Shown here piece by piece: positions 20,956-33,564 of a DNA stretch of 64,000 bases. The number at the start of each line of letters is the position of its first letter. Positions within the stretch are counted from its first letter, which is position 1. The notes beneath the pieces were generated by a model, which searched no databases, was not told the origin of the DNA, and saw only the letters and a list, made by a program, of their open reading frames with translations. The position numbers were made by a program, and so were the translations under genes. Location of the stretch: positions 124,001 to 188,000 of the forward strand of contig WHVD01000075.1 in NCBI GenBank assembly GCA_015178975.1, read 5' to 3'. Origin of the DNA: Hysterangium stoloniferum (lineage: Eukaryota > Basidiomycota > Agaricomycetes > Hysterangiales > Hysterangiaceae).

Positions 20956-23935
20956 AATCCTCTTAAATATTTGTGAATCATGCTCAATCAGGAAAAATCA
21001 GTTCAAGGTTTCTCATCTTGAAAAACCTTTAAGAAACTCATGTGAAATTGTTAATTTCATCAAGATTTCACCAACACATTTTTTGAATTTCTATAGTGTT
21101 TGTGGCCAAGGAAAATCTTATTGAAATCTATAATTATTCAATGATTTCCCATATAATTAAATTGTCAATTTCATTATGGTTTTCCTCTTGACAAAACATT
21201 AAAAAAACTTTGTCTTGGCACAAGATTTTCCTGGCAAAAAATACAGTTTTCACCCAATTCCCTGAGCAGAAAAATTGAGCAGAAATATGTTGTTTTCAAT
21301 TGATTTCTCTAGGCAAATTATTACAGTTTTCATAGAATTCTGTTGGGTGGAAAAACCTTAACAAAACCCAGGGTTTTTTAAGAATTTTCCCATTTAGAAA
21401 ACCCACAGAAAATAGGCTATTTCCAACAATGTTTCCTTAGAATTTCCTGATCAACATCTTTAGGGTTTTCAGATACAATTTTTGTCCTCAGAAAAACCTA
21501 CTAAAACTCAAGATTTCCGAACAGTTTTTCAATTCAAAGAATGCTTAGCAAATTTGGCCAAATAGCAAGATTTTCTGAAGGTTTTGCAACTCCAAAAATC
21601 TTGGGGTGCCTCCAGTGTTAAGCATTCTGTGCCTTATACTGTCTGGCATAGTAGGAAACCAGAAGTATCACATCTTAGGATATTTGGCTGTACTGCTTAT
21701 GTGCATGTACAGAAGGACCAACATATTGGACTTGGCTCTCACACACAGAAATGTGTCTTTATTGGATATCCTCCAGATTATAAGGGTTGAATGTTTTACA
21801 ATCCCTTGACTAAGAAGACTATTATCAGTAATAATGCTGTCTTTGATGAGAGAGTCTTACCAGGCTTGTCTAAACCTGCCATACCTTCTACTTCTACTGC
21901 TCCTGATGTTCTTCCTGATAATCCACAATTTGTTGATTTGTTTATTCCTGGACCCTCTAGGTCTATTCAGGTGGGAGCCCAGTCTAATCAGGTGGGAGCT
22001 CCACAGGAACCAAATCAGATGGGAGATGGTCAGAATAATGCTTTGCCTCCTGGTCCTAGTTCCAACTCTGATTCTAACTCTGAACATTCTGAACGTTCAC
22101 TGAGTCCTCCTCCTCAACCACGTTGCAATCCACCCAGAAACAGAGTTCCTCCTAAGCACTTTTGGCAAGTTGACCCTGCTAACATCCACAACTAAGAGAA
22201 TCTACTCCTGTAGTTGAGTCCAGTGATGTGACAGAGGATTTTCCACTACATTCTCCTCCTCCAATTGAGTCTGAGGAAGAAGCCCTAGCTGCCAGTGAGG
22301 AGATCTTTACATTGGTGTGGATGAAGCCTTTGAGTTTGCCTACAAGGCCAGTGCTCATGATGATGCACCGAAAACTCTCAAAGAGGCCTTACAAAGTCCT
22401 GATGCTGACAAGTGGTATGACGCTGCATATGCAGAAATGCAATCCCTGCTTGAAAATGGCACTTTTCGCCTCGCTAAACTACCTGAGGGTTGTAAAGCTA
22501 TTGGCTCTCGTTGGGTGTTTGTGATCAAGCGTAAAAAGGATGGGTCAATTGACAAGTTCAAAGCTCATCTTGTTGCAAAAGGCTATGCACAGTGACCAGG
22601 GTTTGACTTCACTGATACCTTTTCTCCTACTACCAAATGGGCCACTTTGCATGCTGCCCTAGCATTGGCTGCACTGGAGGACATGGAACTTGAGAGTATA
22701 GATATCTCCTCTGCATTCTTGAATGGTGAACTTGAAGAGGAAGTATACTTGCAGCAGCCTGAAGGTTTTCACCAAGGTGCTCATGATGAGTTCTTACTTC
22801 TTCTGAAAGGACTATATGGTTTATGCCAGTCACCTTGTATCTGGCACAAGAAGTTGAATGCTGTCCTGCTCAGTTTGGGTTTCAAACAAGTGCTATGTGA
22901 TCATAGCATTTGAGTCTTCCAAAAAGGTGATGTCAAAGTCATTATACCAGTATTTGTAGATGACATGACTATTGCATCTAAATCCAAGGAGGCTATCATG
23001 AAGCTCAAAGATGATCTAAAGACCCACTTCAAATTACATGATCTTGGTCCTACTTCTTACTTGTTAGGTGTTGGCATTGAAAGAGATAGGACAAATCATA
23101 CTATTACTCTATTACAGCATCAATACATCTTGGATATGTTACAGCGTTATGGTCTTGCTGACTGCAATCCCATTGGTACACCTATGATACCTAACTCAAA
23201 ATTGAGTAAAGACCAGGCTCCGGTGTCTCCTGAAGATATTGCATACATGAAGGACATTCCATACATCCATGCTGTTGGTTCTCTTATGTATTTGGCTGTT
23301 GCCACTCATCCAGACATTGCCTATACTGTTGGAGTATTAGCCAGATTCAATCACAATCCAGGAAAGGCTCATTGGCTAGCAGTACAACATCTCTTTCAAT
23401 ATCTCAAAGGCACCCTTGACTTGGGCTTGACCTTTGGCCCCAGTAATGACAAGGAATTGTTTGTGTCTTATTCAGATGCTGACCATGAAGATGATAAGTC
23501 AACTGGAAAATCTACTGGTGCATATGTGGTTAAGATGGGTACTGGAGCCATTAGCTGGCAGAGCAAACTCCAGACTATTGTAACTCTCTCTACTACTGAA
23601 GCAGAGTATATTGCAGGAGTGTCAGCTGGTCAGGAAGTGCTATGGTTGTGAAACTTATTTGAGGAATTGGGATATCCTCAAAAAAGACTGCATCCACTTT
23701 GTATCTTGACAACCAATCTTCTATTGCAGTTGCCAGAGATCCTGAACATCATGGACATATGAAGCATCTGGACTTGAGAACATATTGGTTAAGGCAGGAA
23801 GTTGATAGTGGGAAGATCAAAGTTGTTCATCTCCCTACTTCAGAGATGCCTGCTGATTTATTGACAAAACCATTGGCTAAGCCAAAGGTAGAATACTTAC
23901 GAAAACTACTGGGACTAGCATAGAGCTGTCTCATC

Positions 23936-23944
23936 AGGTGGGAG
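23936..23944 (+). promoter_or_regulatory. Copia-1 polypurine tract
   Basis: AGGTGGGAG directly precedes the 3' LTR, as expected for the plus-strand primer of reverse transcription. Confidence 0.8.
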
Positions 23945-24249
23945 TGTTAGAGTATTATATTACAGCTCTCACATAGTCTATTATATTCCCTATATTTTTC
24001 TGATATTTTTAGTATTTTTCCCAGTACTGTAGGTGCAGTATTGAGTGAGTTACCCAGTAAGGTAACTGATGTGTAGGTGCTTAGGTAAGCACCCTGTAGC
24101 ATACTCCGCTGTGGGTGTGGGAAAGTCTCCTTAGTGTTTACTTTCCTCACACTCACAGATATATAGTTATTTCACAGTTAAATACATTTAGTGTTTACTT
24201 TCCTCACACTCACAGGATGTTTGTCAAGAGTTATTCAACTGTTTCAACA
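23945..24249 (+). repeat. Copia-1 3' LTR
   Basis: 305 bp, the partner of 14,018-14,322, ending CTGTTTCAACA. It differs from the 5' LTR mainly by transitions. Confidence 0.95.
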
Positions 24250-24379
24250 TTTACTGATGTCCTTGGAGGACACTCGGGCATGGCCAAGTGAAAGCTGCAA
24301 CCCGAAGCTTAGACATTCAGTTCTACACCCAATGTCTGGATGTATTAAGACTTGCACCCGAAGCTTGTAGTATTGCTAT

Positions 24380-25130
24380 GACAAGAGCATCAATCAGCTG
24401 TGGTTCGTATTGATTCACGATACAGGTACGGATGTCAGGTGAAAATGACTGATCTGACCTGTGGCCATACTGTATGGGTATTCGTGTAAGTGTGCACATC
24501 AGCATTTGCATGATATGATATGGTTTCACTTTTTTGGTGTGGTTTTGGATTCACATGTACCCTCCCTATCATTGGAGCTATTTTCAGTTGGAGCATTCAG
24601 GGGTAATGGGTTGACTTGTGGGTAGTCTCAGTTGTATTTGCCTGGAATCAATGGATTTGAAGAGGTGGCCATGAATTATCGCCACCTTGCCAGAGTCAGA
24701 TCTGTGCTGCAGAAGTCACGGCACTGTGGCTGTTTTTCAGTTGCAAGGATTTACAACAATGTGGAGAATTATTATTCAGCATTGATGGAAGGTAACCCAT
24801 AAAGCGTATGTAGAAAGAATTAGCACTCCTGGTTCGTATTGATTCATGATACAGGTACAGATGTTGGGTGGAAATGACTGATCTGACTGGCGGCCATACT
24901 GTATGGGTGTTCGTGCAAGTGCACGTCAATAGCATTTGCATGATATAATATGGTTTCACTTTTTCAGCATGGTTTTGGTTTCACATGTACCCTGCAATCA
25001 ACGTATTTCAAGAGGTATGTCAGATTAGACCATGAATTATCACTGCCTTGCCAGAGTCAGATCTATGCTACAGGAGTCACAGCAGTGTGGCTGTTTTTCA
25101 GTTGCAAGAATTTACACCGATGATGGAAAG
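24380..25130. repeat. Diverged tandem duplication, no gene
   Basis: Two related units, about 24,390-24,790 and 24,825-25,130, share the blocks TTCGTATTGATTCA, CATACTGTATGGGT and TTGCCAGAGTCAGATCT in the same order. The first block resembles the spacer at 10,870-10,925 and 49,430-49,485, and a reversed relative lies at about 51,150-51,230. It appears to be F-box-neighbourhood DNA copied repeatedly. Confidence 0.6.
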
Positions 25131-25539
25131 TTGTTATGGAAATCCAAAAGCAACACAAATACAACCAAAGTGTACACATAAAGACATGTACATGGCGGAG
25201 ATACTGTTCATAGTGGTCTTATCATATCTTCTTGTTGTGATGTTTCATGTATAAGCCATATATGTATCCCGCGAGGAACTCACAGCTAAAATGTTTGCAT
25301 AAATACATGCTCGTACCAATGTGGTAATATGCACAACTGCCTATATAATGTTCAGTGCCTATTTATGGAACGCTGCACTGCCTCTGCATCCGGACAAGGT
25401 GATGGTGATACCGTATTGGTTCACGAGACAGCCACTTGCTGTTCACCCTGTTCAGAGGAGCATTCATTGAATGTAGAATGTATGTGGGGTGCAGATCTGC
25501 ATCACATGCTGTCTGGGTCCAATTACATTTGATCACTTC

Positions 25540-25711
25540 CATCCACGACGAACCCCCCTCCACCTGAATGAGATGCTTCAGCTTGAGGAGACAGCTGACT
25601 GGTGTATCTGCCAAGTGACACTATAACATCGGCATTAATATTATTATACGTCATGAGCTTAATGCCTTGAAGTAGACGTACTGGTTCAATAAGGGCAGGC
25701 TTGCACCACAA
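25540..25711 (-). pseudogene. F-box gene fragment (intron 2 / exon 3 junction)
   Basis: The minus strand carries the F-box family segment around intron 2 and the start of exon 3 (motif VSCLLKLKHL then VEGG), next to the residual exon 2 end. It is flanked on both sides by unrelated DNA. It is a short, non-functional copy and the fifth family member or remnant in the window. Confidence 0.7.
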
Positions 25712-25719
25712 TGAAGCCC

Positions 25720-26291
25720 CAAAGAGCCTCTTCTGAAGCCACAGTCATCACTTGGGCAGTCACTCTCCCTCCAAGTTTGCACCACCTTTCCAATGATTTG
25801 GATGCCCTTCTAAAATGCCTAGAGTCCCTAACCGTCCATGATGATGACTATGCAACAACATATGCTTGATTGTCTCATTTTGATGTCACGAATGATTTCA
25901 TTATTAAGTCATAATATAGTCATAGTGATATGATGAAAAGCATAAAAGGGCCATGAAAGGAATGAGAGAAGTCAGTCAAAATATCTGTAGGGTTAGTGTC
26001 ATATTAATAATCAAAATCTAACTTGTCGTAACTTCTTCAATAACACTTCCATGAGCTCTCATGACTGGTAATAGCCTCTTCATTGACAGGGTGAATATAT
26101 ACTTCATTGAACGAGGCTTTCAAGTTCGATCAATAGAATATTATTCAACTTTATTGAAGAATATTCAATTTGTGACAATATGCCAAAGCAAAGTCCATCC
26201 TCTCCTTCTTATAGGAGGATAGTCATACTTCATTGAATATACAAAATTTTATGGAAAAGTCCTCATATTTTTAAGTGAGACTATTTCCTTT
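25720..26291. other. AT-rich spacer without recognised gene
   Basis: No frame, RNA or repeat that I recognise. It ends at GGCTA, the target site of the solo LTR-B that starts at 26,297. Confidence 0.4.
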
Positions 26292-26328
26292 GGCTATGTT
26301 AAGAACAGAAAATGACTGAGGCATCGTA

Positions 26329-27168
26329 TGTTAGGATACACACACAGGCCGGGTTTCCGGAGAAACCCACGGGATATCCGGTAGGACTTGGCTTCAGCTT
26401 ATAGGCTGCGCCCTTGCTAGATTGTGTTGTCCAATTTCAAACGGACGGATGGGGATCCCGGGGAGTCCGGGTGGGGTTCATGGGTCGTAGGTCGTAAGTT
26501 GGGGGTCGTGGGTTGTAAGTCAGAGGTCGTGGGTCGTGAGTCGAGTTGGTTGAGAGAGATAGATGCGCCGGAGCCCGTGGGCTCCGACTATGTGAGCGGT
26601 GTGAATTAAGTAAGGTTTTTAGAGCGGAAAATGTTATTAGATTACTGGGGGGAATCTAAGCTAATTTTCTGACTGGATTGTATGTACAACATCTGCCAGT
26701 TTATATAGACCATGGAGTGAATGACATACCAAATCCAGTAATGGCGCAACGAAACTAACAAAACATGAAACAGGAATAGTAAACACCAAATTGGTGTTAG
26801 GAACGGAACGGAACGGAGTGGAGTCCGAATCATGACAAAGCATAACCCATAATGGGAAATGGAGCGGGAGCGGAGTCCTAAATCATGACAGGTCATTTGA
26901 CTAAAACGGGAACAGGGCTCGATTAGAGCAGTGACGGGATTCTAAGCGGGGACCGGTGACTGATGTGTGGGACGAAGACGGACATAGACAGAGACGGAGT
27001 CCGGGGGAAGTCTGGTGACTGATATGTGTCGTAATGAGGTCAAACGTAACGAGTCTTGACGTAACGGAGTCCAGGTGGGAAATCCTATAAACAGATGATT
27101 GGTGCTTGTAGCGCGTGGGGGCGTACAGGTTAGTGCCCGGAGTCCGGCGGGATTGTCCGGTCGTAACA
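26329..27168 (-). mobile_element. Solo LTR-A near the KDZ left end
   Basis: 840 bp from TGTTAGGATACACAC to GTCGTAACA, flanked by TCGTA (26,324-26,328 and 27,169-27,173). The U5 island lies at 26,385-26,414. It inserted into the KDZ element a few bases from its end. Confidence 0.95.
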
Positions 27169-27182
27169 TCGTATGATGAAAT

Positions 27183-30107
27183 ATGGGAGGTATTGAGACT
27201 CCGAATGTGGGTGTATGGTACCTCCCAAATGGGATGCGCAGTGACAGCCTGTTACTATCTTCCCTCAATATTCCCACGCTGAAAAAAATGATCGCTGCAG
27301 GCCAAAACGGCAGGAAAAAGAAAGCAGGACGAATGCCATCCTTTGATATATCTGTTGTGAACCAGTCTCCAGGCCCTTCTGTAAAGGATTCTCCATCCTT
27401 AACCTTCAATATCCCTGTGATTGGTCTCAGTAGTGGCTGTGAGCATTTGCCTACAGCCAAAGAAGCAAAAACAACTTTGAGGAATCCTTCAAAACCAAAG
27501 TGGGTAATTCAGGACAGTAATACTACATCCAAGCAAAGAAAGAAAGTGCTTAGTATTGGAAATGGAGTAGGGGAGGAGAGGGAAACAGAACTCAGTGGGG
27601 ATATAGGAGAACAGCAGGAGATCTTCACAGTGACACTGAATCCCTTCAAAAATGGCGAAGAAAATAATTTAAAATAAAACCAAAATTCTCAATTACAGGA
27701 ACAGGATATTGTTTATTGGGAGTGTTGCTTAGGAGAGGATGGGTTGAGCTGGTTAGATCATTCAACTTTTATTCTCCAAGACTGGGACCCCAAACTTGAA
27801 ATGCTAAAGGTATGGTCTTCCATTTCACTGTATAATGTTTTATTAATAATTTTTAGATTGACAGATACTTCCATGTCTGATATTTACCTATATCTGGATC
27901 AGAAGCTTCATTATCCTGTGACTGTGCAGCCAATAATTGTATCCATACAACTATTCTCTCTCAGCACATAAATTTCATTCGATCTATGGAGCCTGAGTCT
28001 AATACACCTTACCCCACTGCATATCTTGTAGCTGAGACAAAGGGGAAGGACCGCTTTATTTTCTCGATCTGTGGTTCATCTGGTGAAGCACAAACTGGTG
28101 GAAAGTTGGTCTTTGTGTCATTAACAAGAGATGGGTCATGGCGTTGTCGTTCCTGCACTACAAGGGGCTTTTGTCACCACAAATCACTAGCTCAGGAATA
28201 TGCTCACAGTGCAGGGATAATCAATGAAGCCCACCAATTAATTTCAGCAGAAACAGGGATAGAAATGTTGAAGAAGAGTCAATAGGAGAACCAATCTGTC
28301 ATGTCCCTAACTATGTGGAAAAACCTATATCTTATTTGCCAATTCCTGTCCCCCATTGGGCACCACTTCCTGAAGATAAACTTGACTACCCATGTCAACT
28401 TCCTGAAATCCCACCTGAATATTTCCCATTGAATTTAATGTCAAGATGCTGATGTGGAAACATTTTACCAGAAGATCTACCAAGAGAAACCACAACCCAA
28501 GGAACTGTTGTATTTGGGCTATGGAGAGCATATATTGGCAAAATTGAACTCCAACGGTGTATTACTTGTAAACACAATCGAAGATATTATGGGCCTGACC
28601 TTGGAGATCTTGGAATTTTCAACTGGAATAATGCATTTGGATTCACCCATGAGCTTCTTAATCAGTACACTAATACTTTTCCTACAGCAGAGAATCCTTT
28701 CAGTGCATTTGTACTTGCAACTCGTCGTCTTTATCTTTCTGCAGATTCTCCAACCCCTCTCTGTTACACAGAAATCTTCACCCATGTCTGGTTTGCCTTT
28801 ACAGATCTTCAGCAGTTAGAATCTGGTATGAAATGTCCAATATGTGGACCTCATCCAGATATTGTTATTGCTGATGGGGTAAGCATTGGATATTCAGTGA
28901 CAAAATGCACCTCTGGCCTTCATTCTCCAAGCTTGATTTCAAAGGATTCTCCAAAGGTATCTGGAGTTAATTTAAAGCCATCCAGGATGGCAATTCCAAA
29001 TCTCAGTGTTTGCAAAGTAATAAAGGAGCTAACTGCCACCAAAATCCCCCTAGCATCTGTCAACCTCATATTCCAGCAACAAGAGTTATATCCTGTTATT
29101 TCAGAATTTTTGAAATTCTACATCTCATTATCTGATTCTAAAAGAATTGTTCCAGTCAGAGAACTATTATGCCAGGTGGGTTCCTTTCATGGTTTCTGGC
29201 ACAAATACTATGAACTGACAAGTTGAAGATTGCTGCAGAAGATATCATATTTCAGCTTGTTCCTCTCACAGCAGTTTCTCTTCTACAAGAATTAGTTGTG
29301 AAAAAGATCCCCCCACCACAATTACAATTATGGTGTCCAGCAATGGGAAACATTATATTGTCATACACTGGGGAGCAGTTTCCAGAACCCTTGTTCAAGA
29401 TTGCTCAGTGGCTTTCTGACCGTGCACAACAGGTTTATAGCAGCCTTTCACTTCACACACCCTCTCCTCCCACAAATATAGCAAGTCATCTAGACTGGAG
29501 AGTCTCTGGAAGCTGGTATGGTGGCCCACGACTTTGGGTGCGACCATCTTATCCAGGGATACCAAGGGATGGTTTGACAGAGGCAGAAATTATGAAGGAG
29601 GAGACTGAATGTGGAAAATATTATGGCCAATACAAAAAGGCTCGTTTAACTGGAGGCCTGATGATTCTCTGGTGTACCCATTCAATTGGGCTAGGTTTTC
29701 ATATTATGCCCAAGGCAGAGGGCTGCAATGATGTCTTCTCAGCAATTTATACTCACTGGCCAGTTGCTCCTAAAATAATTGTATATGATTTTGCATGTCA
29801 ATTGGCACCATATTGTCTTATTCATGAACCTGGTTATTTTGGACAAACCCGCTTTGTGGTTGATGAATTTCATGCTTCTGATCACACCAAGTGCAGTAGA
29901 ACATCCCATGCTGGTTTTGTCATGCAGTATGATCCCCAATTACAAGCTATCAATACCCGTGCCACTGAAGTTGGGAATTCTGGAGCTTCAAAAATTTGAA
30001 AAAGTGTCAGCTATATGACTCAACGCCATGCTATCCAGTATATCAAAGTATATATGGATATTATGAATCGTTCTCGAACAATTTATTTAGAGAAGAAAAG
30101 AAAATAG
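27183..30107 (+). pseudogene. KDZ/CxC-type transposase gene (broken)
   Basis: Lys-rich N-terminus (27,183-27,674). One clear intron occurs near 27,810-27,856 (GTATGG...TTTTTAG). A SWIM-like zinc motif C-D-C-x4-C-I-H follows (about 27,925), then a second Cys/His cluster (C-R-S-C...C-H-H, about 28,140-28,180). The conserved KDZ middle is at 28,500-29,160 (PDLGDLGIFNWNN, GMKCPICGPHPDI). The RNase H-like catalytic region at 29,490-30,107 has GGLMILWCTHS, VYDFACQL, FVVDEFHASDHTKC and the Glu-containing INTRATEVGN. In-frame stops remain, such as TGA at 29,997-29,999 where Arg fits, after which the frame runs 36 codons to TAG at 30,105. KDZ transposases mobilise DNA by cut and paste; this copy is inactive as it stands. 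Confidence 0.75.
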
Positions 30108-30144
30108 TATTTTAGAATATGTACATAAATAGATCAAATATATC

Positions 30145-32044
30145 TCATTTCAAGCAGAGAAGTTCTATTTTCAGTTCCAACTCCTTGCGAAGCTCCTGCT
30201 CTCGCATCAGGGAAACCTCTACCTCTTCTTTCTCTTTTCTAGCAATCTCTCTTTCTCTTTCTGCCTGATCAGCTCTCTCCCGCTGTTCAGCAATCTGTTG
30301 AAGTGAGCCTGACTGACCAGCATCCTGGACCCGTAAAAATATTGTTCCTAAATGTTCCATTGAAGTTTTGATGTCTTCAACTGTATCCTGGTCAATTTTG
30401 AGGTTATCAGACACTAAAAACTTTGAATTCCCCTGTCCCAGTGTCTCTGGACTAAGCTGATGTTAGAAGAATTGAAAATACAAATTTAAGGTTACTCACT
30501 GGGCAATAATTGTCACTACATATGCTCCTGTGACTTCTGTAAGCTCTCGGCACTTTCAAACCATGTTAGAATGATTACAGAAAGGATAATGGTTTAATAC
30601 CTTTGATATGATTGTTCCTGCTCTTTTGTAGTAAGCATTCATCCAATCTTGGTCATTTAATATAAAATTGACTACAAAAGGTAATCAGAAAGAGCTAGAA
30701 AGAGTACGATTGAATCATACCTTTCTTATCATTAAAACCCTTCCTCTTTTTCAATGCAAGCCCCACATCTGTTGCCTGTATTTCCCCATCTTCATCTGCT
30801 GTGCGTTTTTGCTTTCCATCATCTGCAGAGGGTGCTGCGGGTAGTTGGGGTGTTCTGGAATGGAGCTGAGATTGCCTGTATTGGCTGAAGAATGTAAACA
30901 TCATTTAATGGTTGGAGGGGATAAACGCACCAGTTGGAGGGGCTGGTGTGCAGTGAGGTAATACAGAAGAATGTCTGGAGCCTGTAGTAACCACTGTAAA
31001 GGGAATATCAGTATTATGTATTAGTGAATAATTGGGATACAAACATACCTGGTGATCCAATGATTTCAGAGATCACAGAAAACTCCCTGCTCATAGATCC
31101 TTGTGTGCTGCTTTCTGGAGGTAGTAGAAGCTCTCCTGCACCTACAGACACTGATTGACCATCTTTTACTGTGGGATTAACAAAGTATGAGACTCCTGTT
31201 AATGTTCAGAAAGAGAAATACTCACCAGAAGGGTTCAAAGGACCTACAATCATTGATTCTCCAAGATCTCTCCCATCTGGCAGAGTTGTCGTCCCCCTCT
31301 GGCTTCTGGTACTGTCAGAGTGTATGTGGATATCTTCCACTATTTGTTGGGTGTTTGGAGGAGCCACTGAGGAGGGGGAAAGAGGGTGGGATTGCATGGT
31401 GATGAGGAGCAAGAACCTGGCAAGGTGGGGGGGGCAGCAGGTGATTTCGGATGGCAGATAAAACATAGAAATCACTAGAATTAGGGGATAATGTCCCAGT
31501 GTCAGTAGAGATAAGGGTTGGGTCAATATTGGGTATGGGTAGGGAAGGGAAGGGTGCCGACATGCAGGGTGGTGTGTATGAAGGATGAATCTGAGCCGGT
31601 GGAGCAGCTACTACCATTCAGCTACTTTATTAATAACAAAACTAATTCATACATACCTTTGGTTGACATTTGTGCACCCTGTGTCTCAAATACATGTGCA
31701 GGTGAAAGACGAACATCTGGCATCACTAAGGGGATAGAACGAACAAGATCAAGATGAGGAGGGCTCCTAGGTGGTGGTAGCCCATCAGACTGTGTCTTGG
31801 GTCCATTTCCTAATGTTGAAAGAGGGCTCCTCACGACGTCAGGGGCCTTGGATACCTTGGATCTTTGTTTGTATGGACAAGAGTCCCCAGCGAGAGGTAA
31901 TTCTCCTTGTCCAGCATCACGGCAATGTCGACAATGCTTAATATAAATAATTATGACAGATATATAAGAGAATTCATTATGAGACAGGGTTTCACAGACC
32001 TGTTTCACTCTGGGTGCCTTCGTGATCATCTCTGGATGCTGCAT
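30145..32044 (-). CDS. Unknown multi-exon gene inside the KDZ element
   Basis: Minus strand, start ATG at 32,044, stop at 30,145. Supported exons: 32,044-about 32,000; about 31,940-31,646 (starting at the HCRHCRDAGQGE motif, a Cys/His cluster that continues to DSCPYKQR); a Pro-rich part about 31,611-31,228 (the frame change near 31,370 needs another intron or is a frameshift); about 30,903-30,720 (QKRTADEDGEI, KKRKG, nuclear-signal-like); about 30,665-30,602; about 30,540-30,497; and 30,465-30,145, a charged coiled coil (IAEQRERADQAEREREIAR). Several donors are canonical, such as GTATGT near 31,645 and GTGAGT near 31,227. I do not recognise the family. It converges on the transposase with about 40 bp between stops, so a role in transposition is plausible. 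Confidence 0.5.
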
Positions 32045-32693
32045 AGTTACAAGTAGTTGGTGGGGTTCTATCTAGATCAAGGGCAATAAAAATATCAAAA
32101 AGATGATAGGAAGTTACAATTAACTCTACTTACCTTTGATCTAGTAGCTGTGTATGAGTAGTTTGATTGCTGTAGAAGTCAACACAATTTGATGTGACGT
32201 GTTGGTGTGGTTCTGCTTAGATCAAGGACAATAAATATCAAAAAGATGAAAAGAAGTTAGAATCAACTCCACATACCTTTGATCTAGTCGCTGTGTATGA
32301 GTAGATTAATTGTTGTAGAAGTCAACGCGATTCGATGAAACGTGATTCGATGAAACGTGATTTGACACAATGCGACACATTGTGGTTAGCCCAAAAGGGA
32401 ACCCCTTAGTAAGGGTGTCACGCCACAGCCCATTTGGGAGGTACCCCACAACCTGAATCGGACGTGGGAAACTGCAGGTTTTTCACCGTTCAATACCTGA
32501 AATGACTGATGTTGGTAGACCAACAAGGACCAAACAGAAGGACTTAGCTTCAGCTTATATGCTGCACCCTTGCAAGTTACCATCAGGTGTCCGTAAATTT
32601 TGGGCAGGCAGAAAACTAATCCTGTCAAATAGTCCTCTTGGTAAGTCACCAATCAGAAACTGAAGGATAGTTGGGAGTTAAAAGGTCGGGGAC

Positions 32694-33564
32694 TGTTAGG
32701 ATACATACACAGGGCAGGTCTCCGGAGAAACCCGCGGGATATCTGGTAGGACTTGGCTTCAGCTTATAGGCTGCGCCCTCGCTAGATCATGTTGTCCAAT
32801 TTCAAACAGGTGGACGGGAATCCCAGGGAGTCTGGGCAGGGTTCATGAGTTGTAGGTCATAGGTCGGAGGTCATGGGTCATGAGTCGAGATAGTTGAGAG
32901 AGATAGATGCGCCAGAGCCCGTGGGCTCCGACTAGTGTGAGCGATGTGAATCAAGTAGGGTTTTAGAGCAGAAAATGTTATTAGATTACTGGGGGGAATC
33001 TAAGCTAATTTTTTGACTGTATTGTATGTACAACATCTGCCAGTTTATATAGACCGTGGAGTGAATGACATACCAAATCCAGTAATAACGAAACGAAACT
33101 AACAAAACATAAAATGGGAATAATAAATACCAAATTGGTGTTAAGAACGGGACAGAACGGAGCGGAGTCCGAATCGTGACAAAGAATAACCCATAATGGG
33201 AAACGGAGCGGGAGCAGAGTCCAAATCATGACAAAGCATAACCCATAATGGGAAATGGAGCGGGAGCGGAGTCCTAAATCGTGACAGGTCATTTGACTAA
33301 AATGGGAATGGGGCTCGATTAGAGTGGTGACGGGATTCTGAGCGGGGTCCGGTGACTGATGCATGGGATGAAGATGGACATAGACAGAGATGGAGTCCGG
33401 GGGAAGTCCGGTGACTGATATGTGTCATAATGAGGTCGAACGTAACAAGTCTTGATGTAACGGAGTCCAGGTGGGAAATCCTATAAACAGACATTTGGTG
33501 CGTGTAGGGTGCAATGGCGTACAGGTTAGTGCCCAGAGTCCAGCAGGATTGTCTGGTCGTAACA
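32694..33564 (-). mobile_element. Solo LTR-A in LTR-B
   Basis: 871 bp from TGTTAGGATACATAC to GTCGTAACA, flanked by GGGAC (32,689-32,693 and 33,565-33,569). It contains an extra near-duplicate of the CATAACCCATAATGGGAAA block (about 33,185 and 33,238), which explains its greater length. Confidence 0.95.

Larger units (their letters stand above)
17200..21617. mobile_element. CACTA-like foldback element in Copia-1 pol
   Basis: Ends CACTGGAGGCATCCCAAG and CTTGGGGTGCCTCCAGTG, with the TTA duplication at 17,197-17,199 and 21,618-21,620. About 680-bp inverted arms (17,200-17,880 and 20,955-21,617) are nearly identical. Inside the arms are 10-bp tandem arrays in opposite orientations, meeting near 20,555. 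There is no transposase, so it is non-autonomous. It shares ends with the element at 2508-4357. A solo LTR-A (19,358-20,193) is inserted in the array. Confidence 0.85.
15259..23923 (+). pseudogene. Copia-1 gag-pol polyprotein (broken)
   Basis: The start ATG is at 15,259. Gag is interrupted by TAG at 15,418-15,420, then stays open to 16,449. The protease active site is degenerate (Asp-Thr-Asn-Thr-Ser where D-T/S-G is expected). A frameshift near 16,430 leads to the integrase with its zinc region (about 16,565-16,700) and a catalytic triad in HSDVHGP, FRDDKGGEY and NGVAERFNRTL. The CACTA-like insertion follows (17,200-21,617). The RT has the F-V-D-D box (about 22,950), and RNase H has SDADHED, TEAEY and YLDN. 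Several stops are TGA where Arg (CGA) fits the family, as in YAQ-stop-PGFDF. It cannot encode an active element. Confidence 0.92.
14018..24249 (+). mobile_element. Copia-1, full-length LTR retrotransposon
   Basis: Two 305-bp LTRs bound the element, with the TTTAC duplication at 14,013-14,017 and 24,250-24,254. Order is LTR, primer site, gag, protease, integrase, RT, RNase H, polypurine tract, LTR, as in Ty1/Copia. It is 10,232 bp long but only about 5.8 kb without the 4.4 kb CACTA-like element (17,200-21,617). A solo LTR at 14,783-15,111 sits in the leader. The LTRs differ at roughly 5 percent of positions by eye, so the insertion is not recent. Confidence 0.95.
26320..32499. mobile_element. 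KDZ-type DNA transposon with two convergent genes
   Basis: Flanked by AAATGACTGA at 26,310-26,319 and 32,500-32,509; the true duplication is probably the 8-bp ATGACTGA. Subterminal inverted repeats GGTACCTCCCAAATGGG occur at 27,217-27,233 and, reversed, at 32,429-32,445. It contains a plus-strand CxC/KDZ transposase gene and a minus-strand multi-exon gene, tail to tail. KDZ (Kyakuja-Dileera-Zisupton) elements are known to be expanded in basidiomycetes. The exact tips are uncertain because they are not clearly inverted repeats. Confidence 0.7.
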
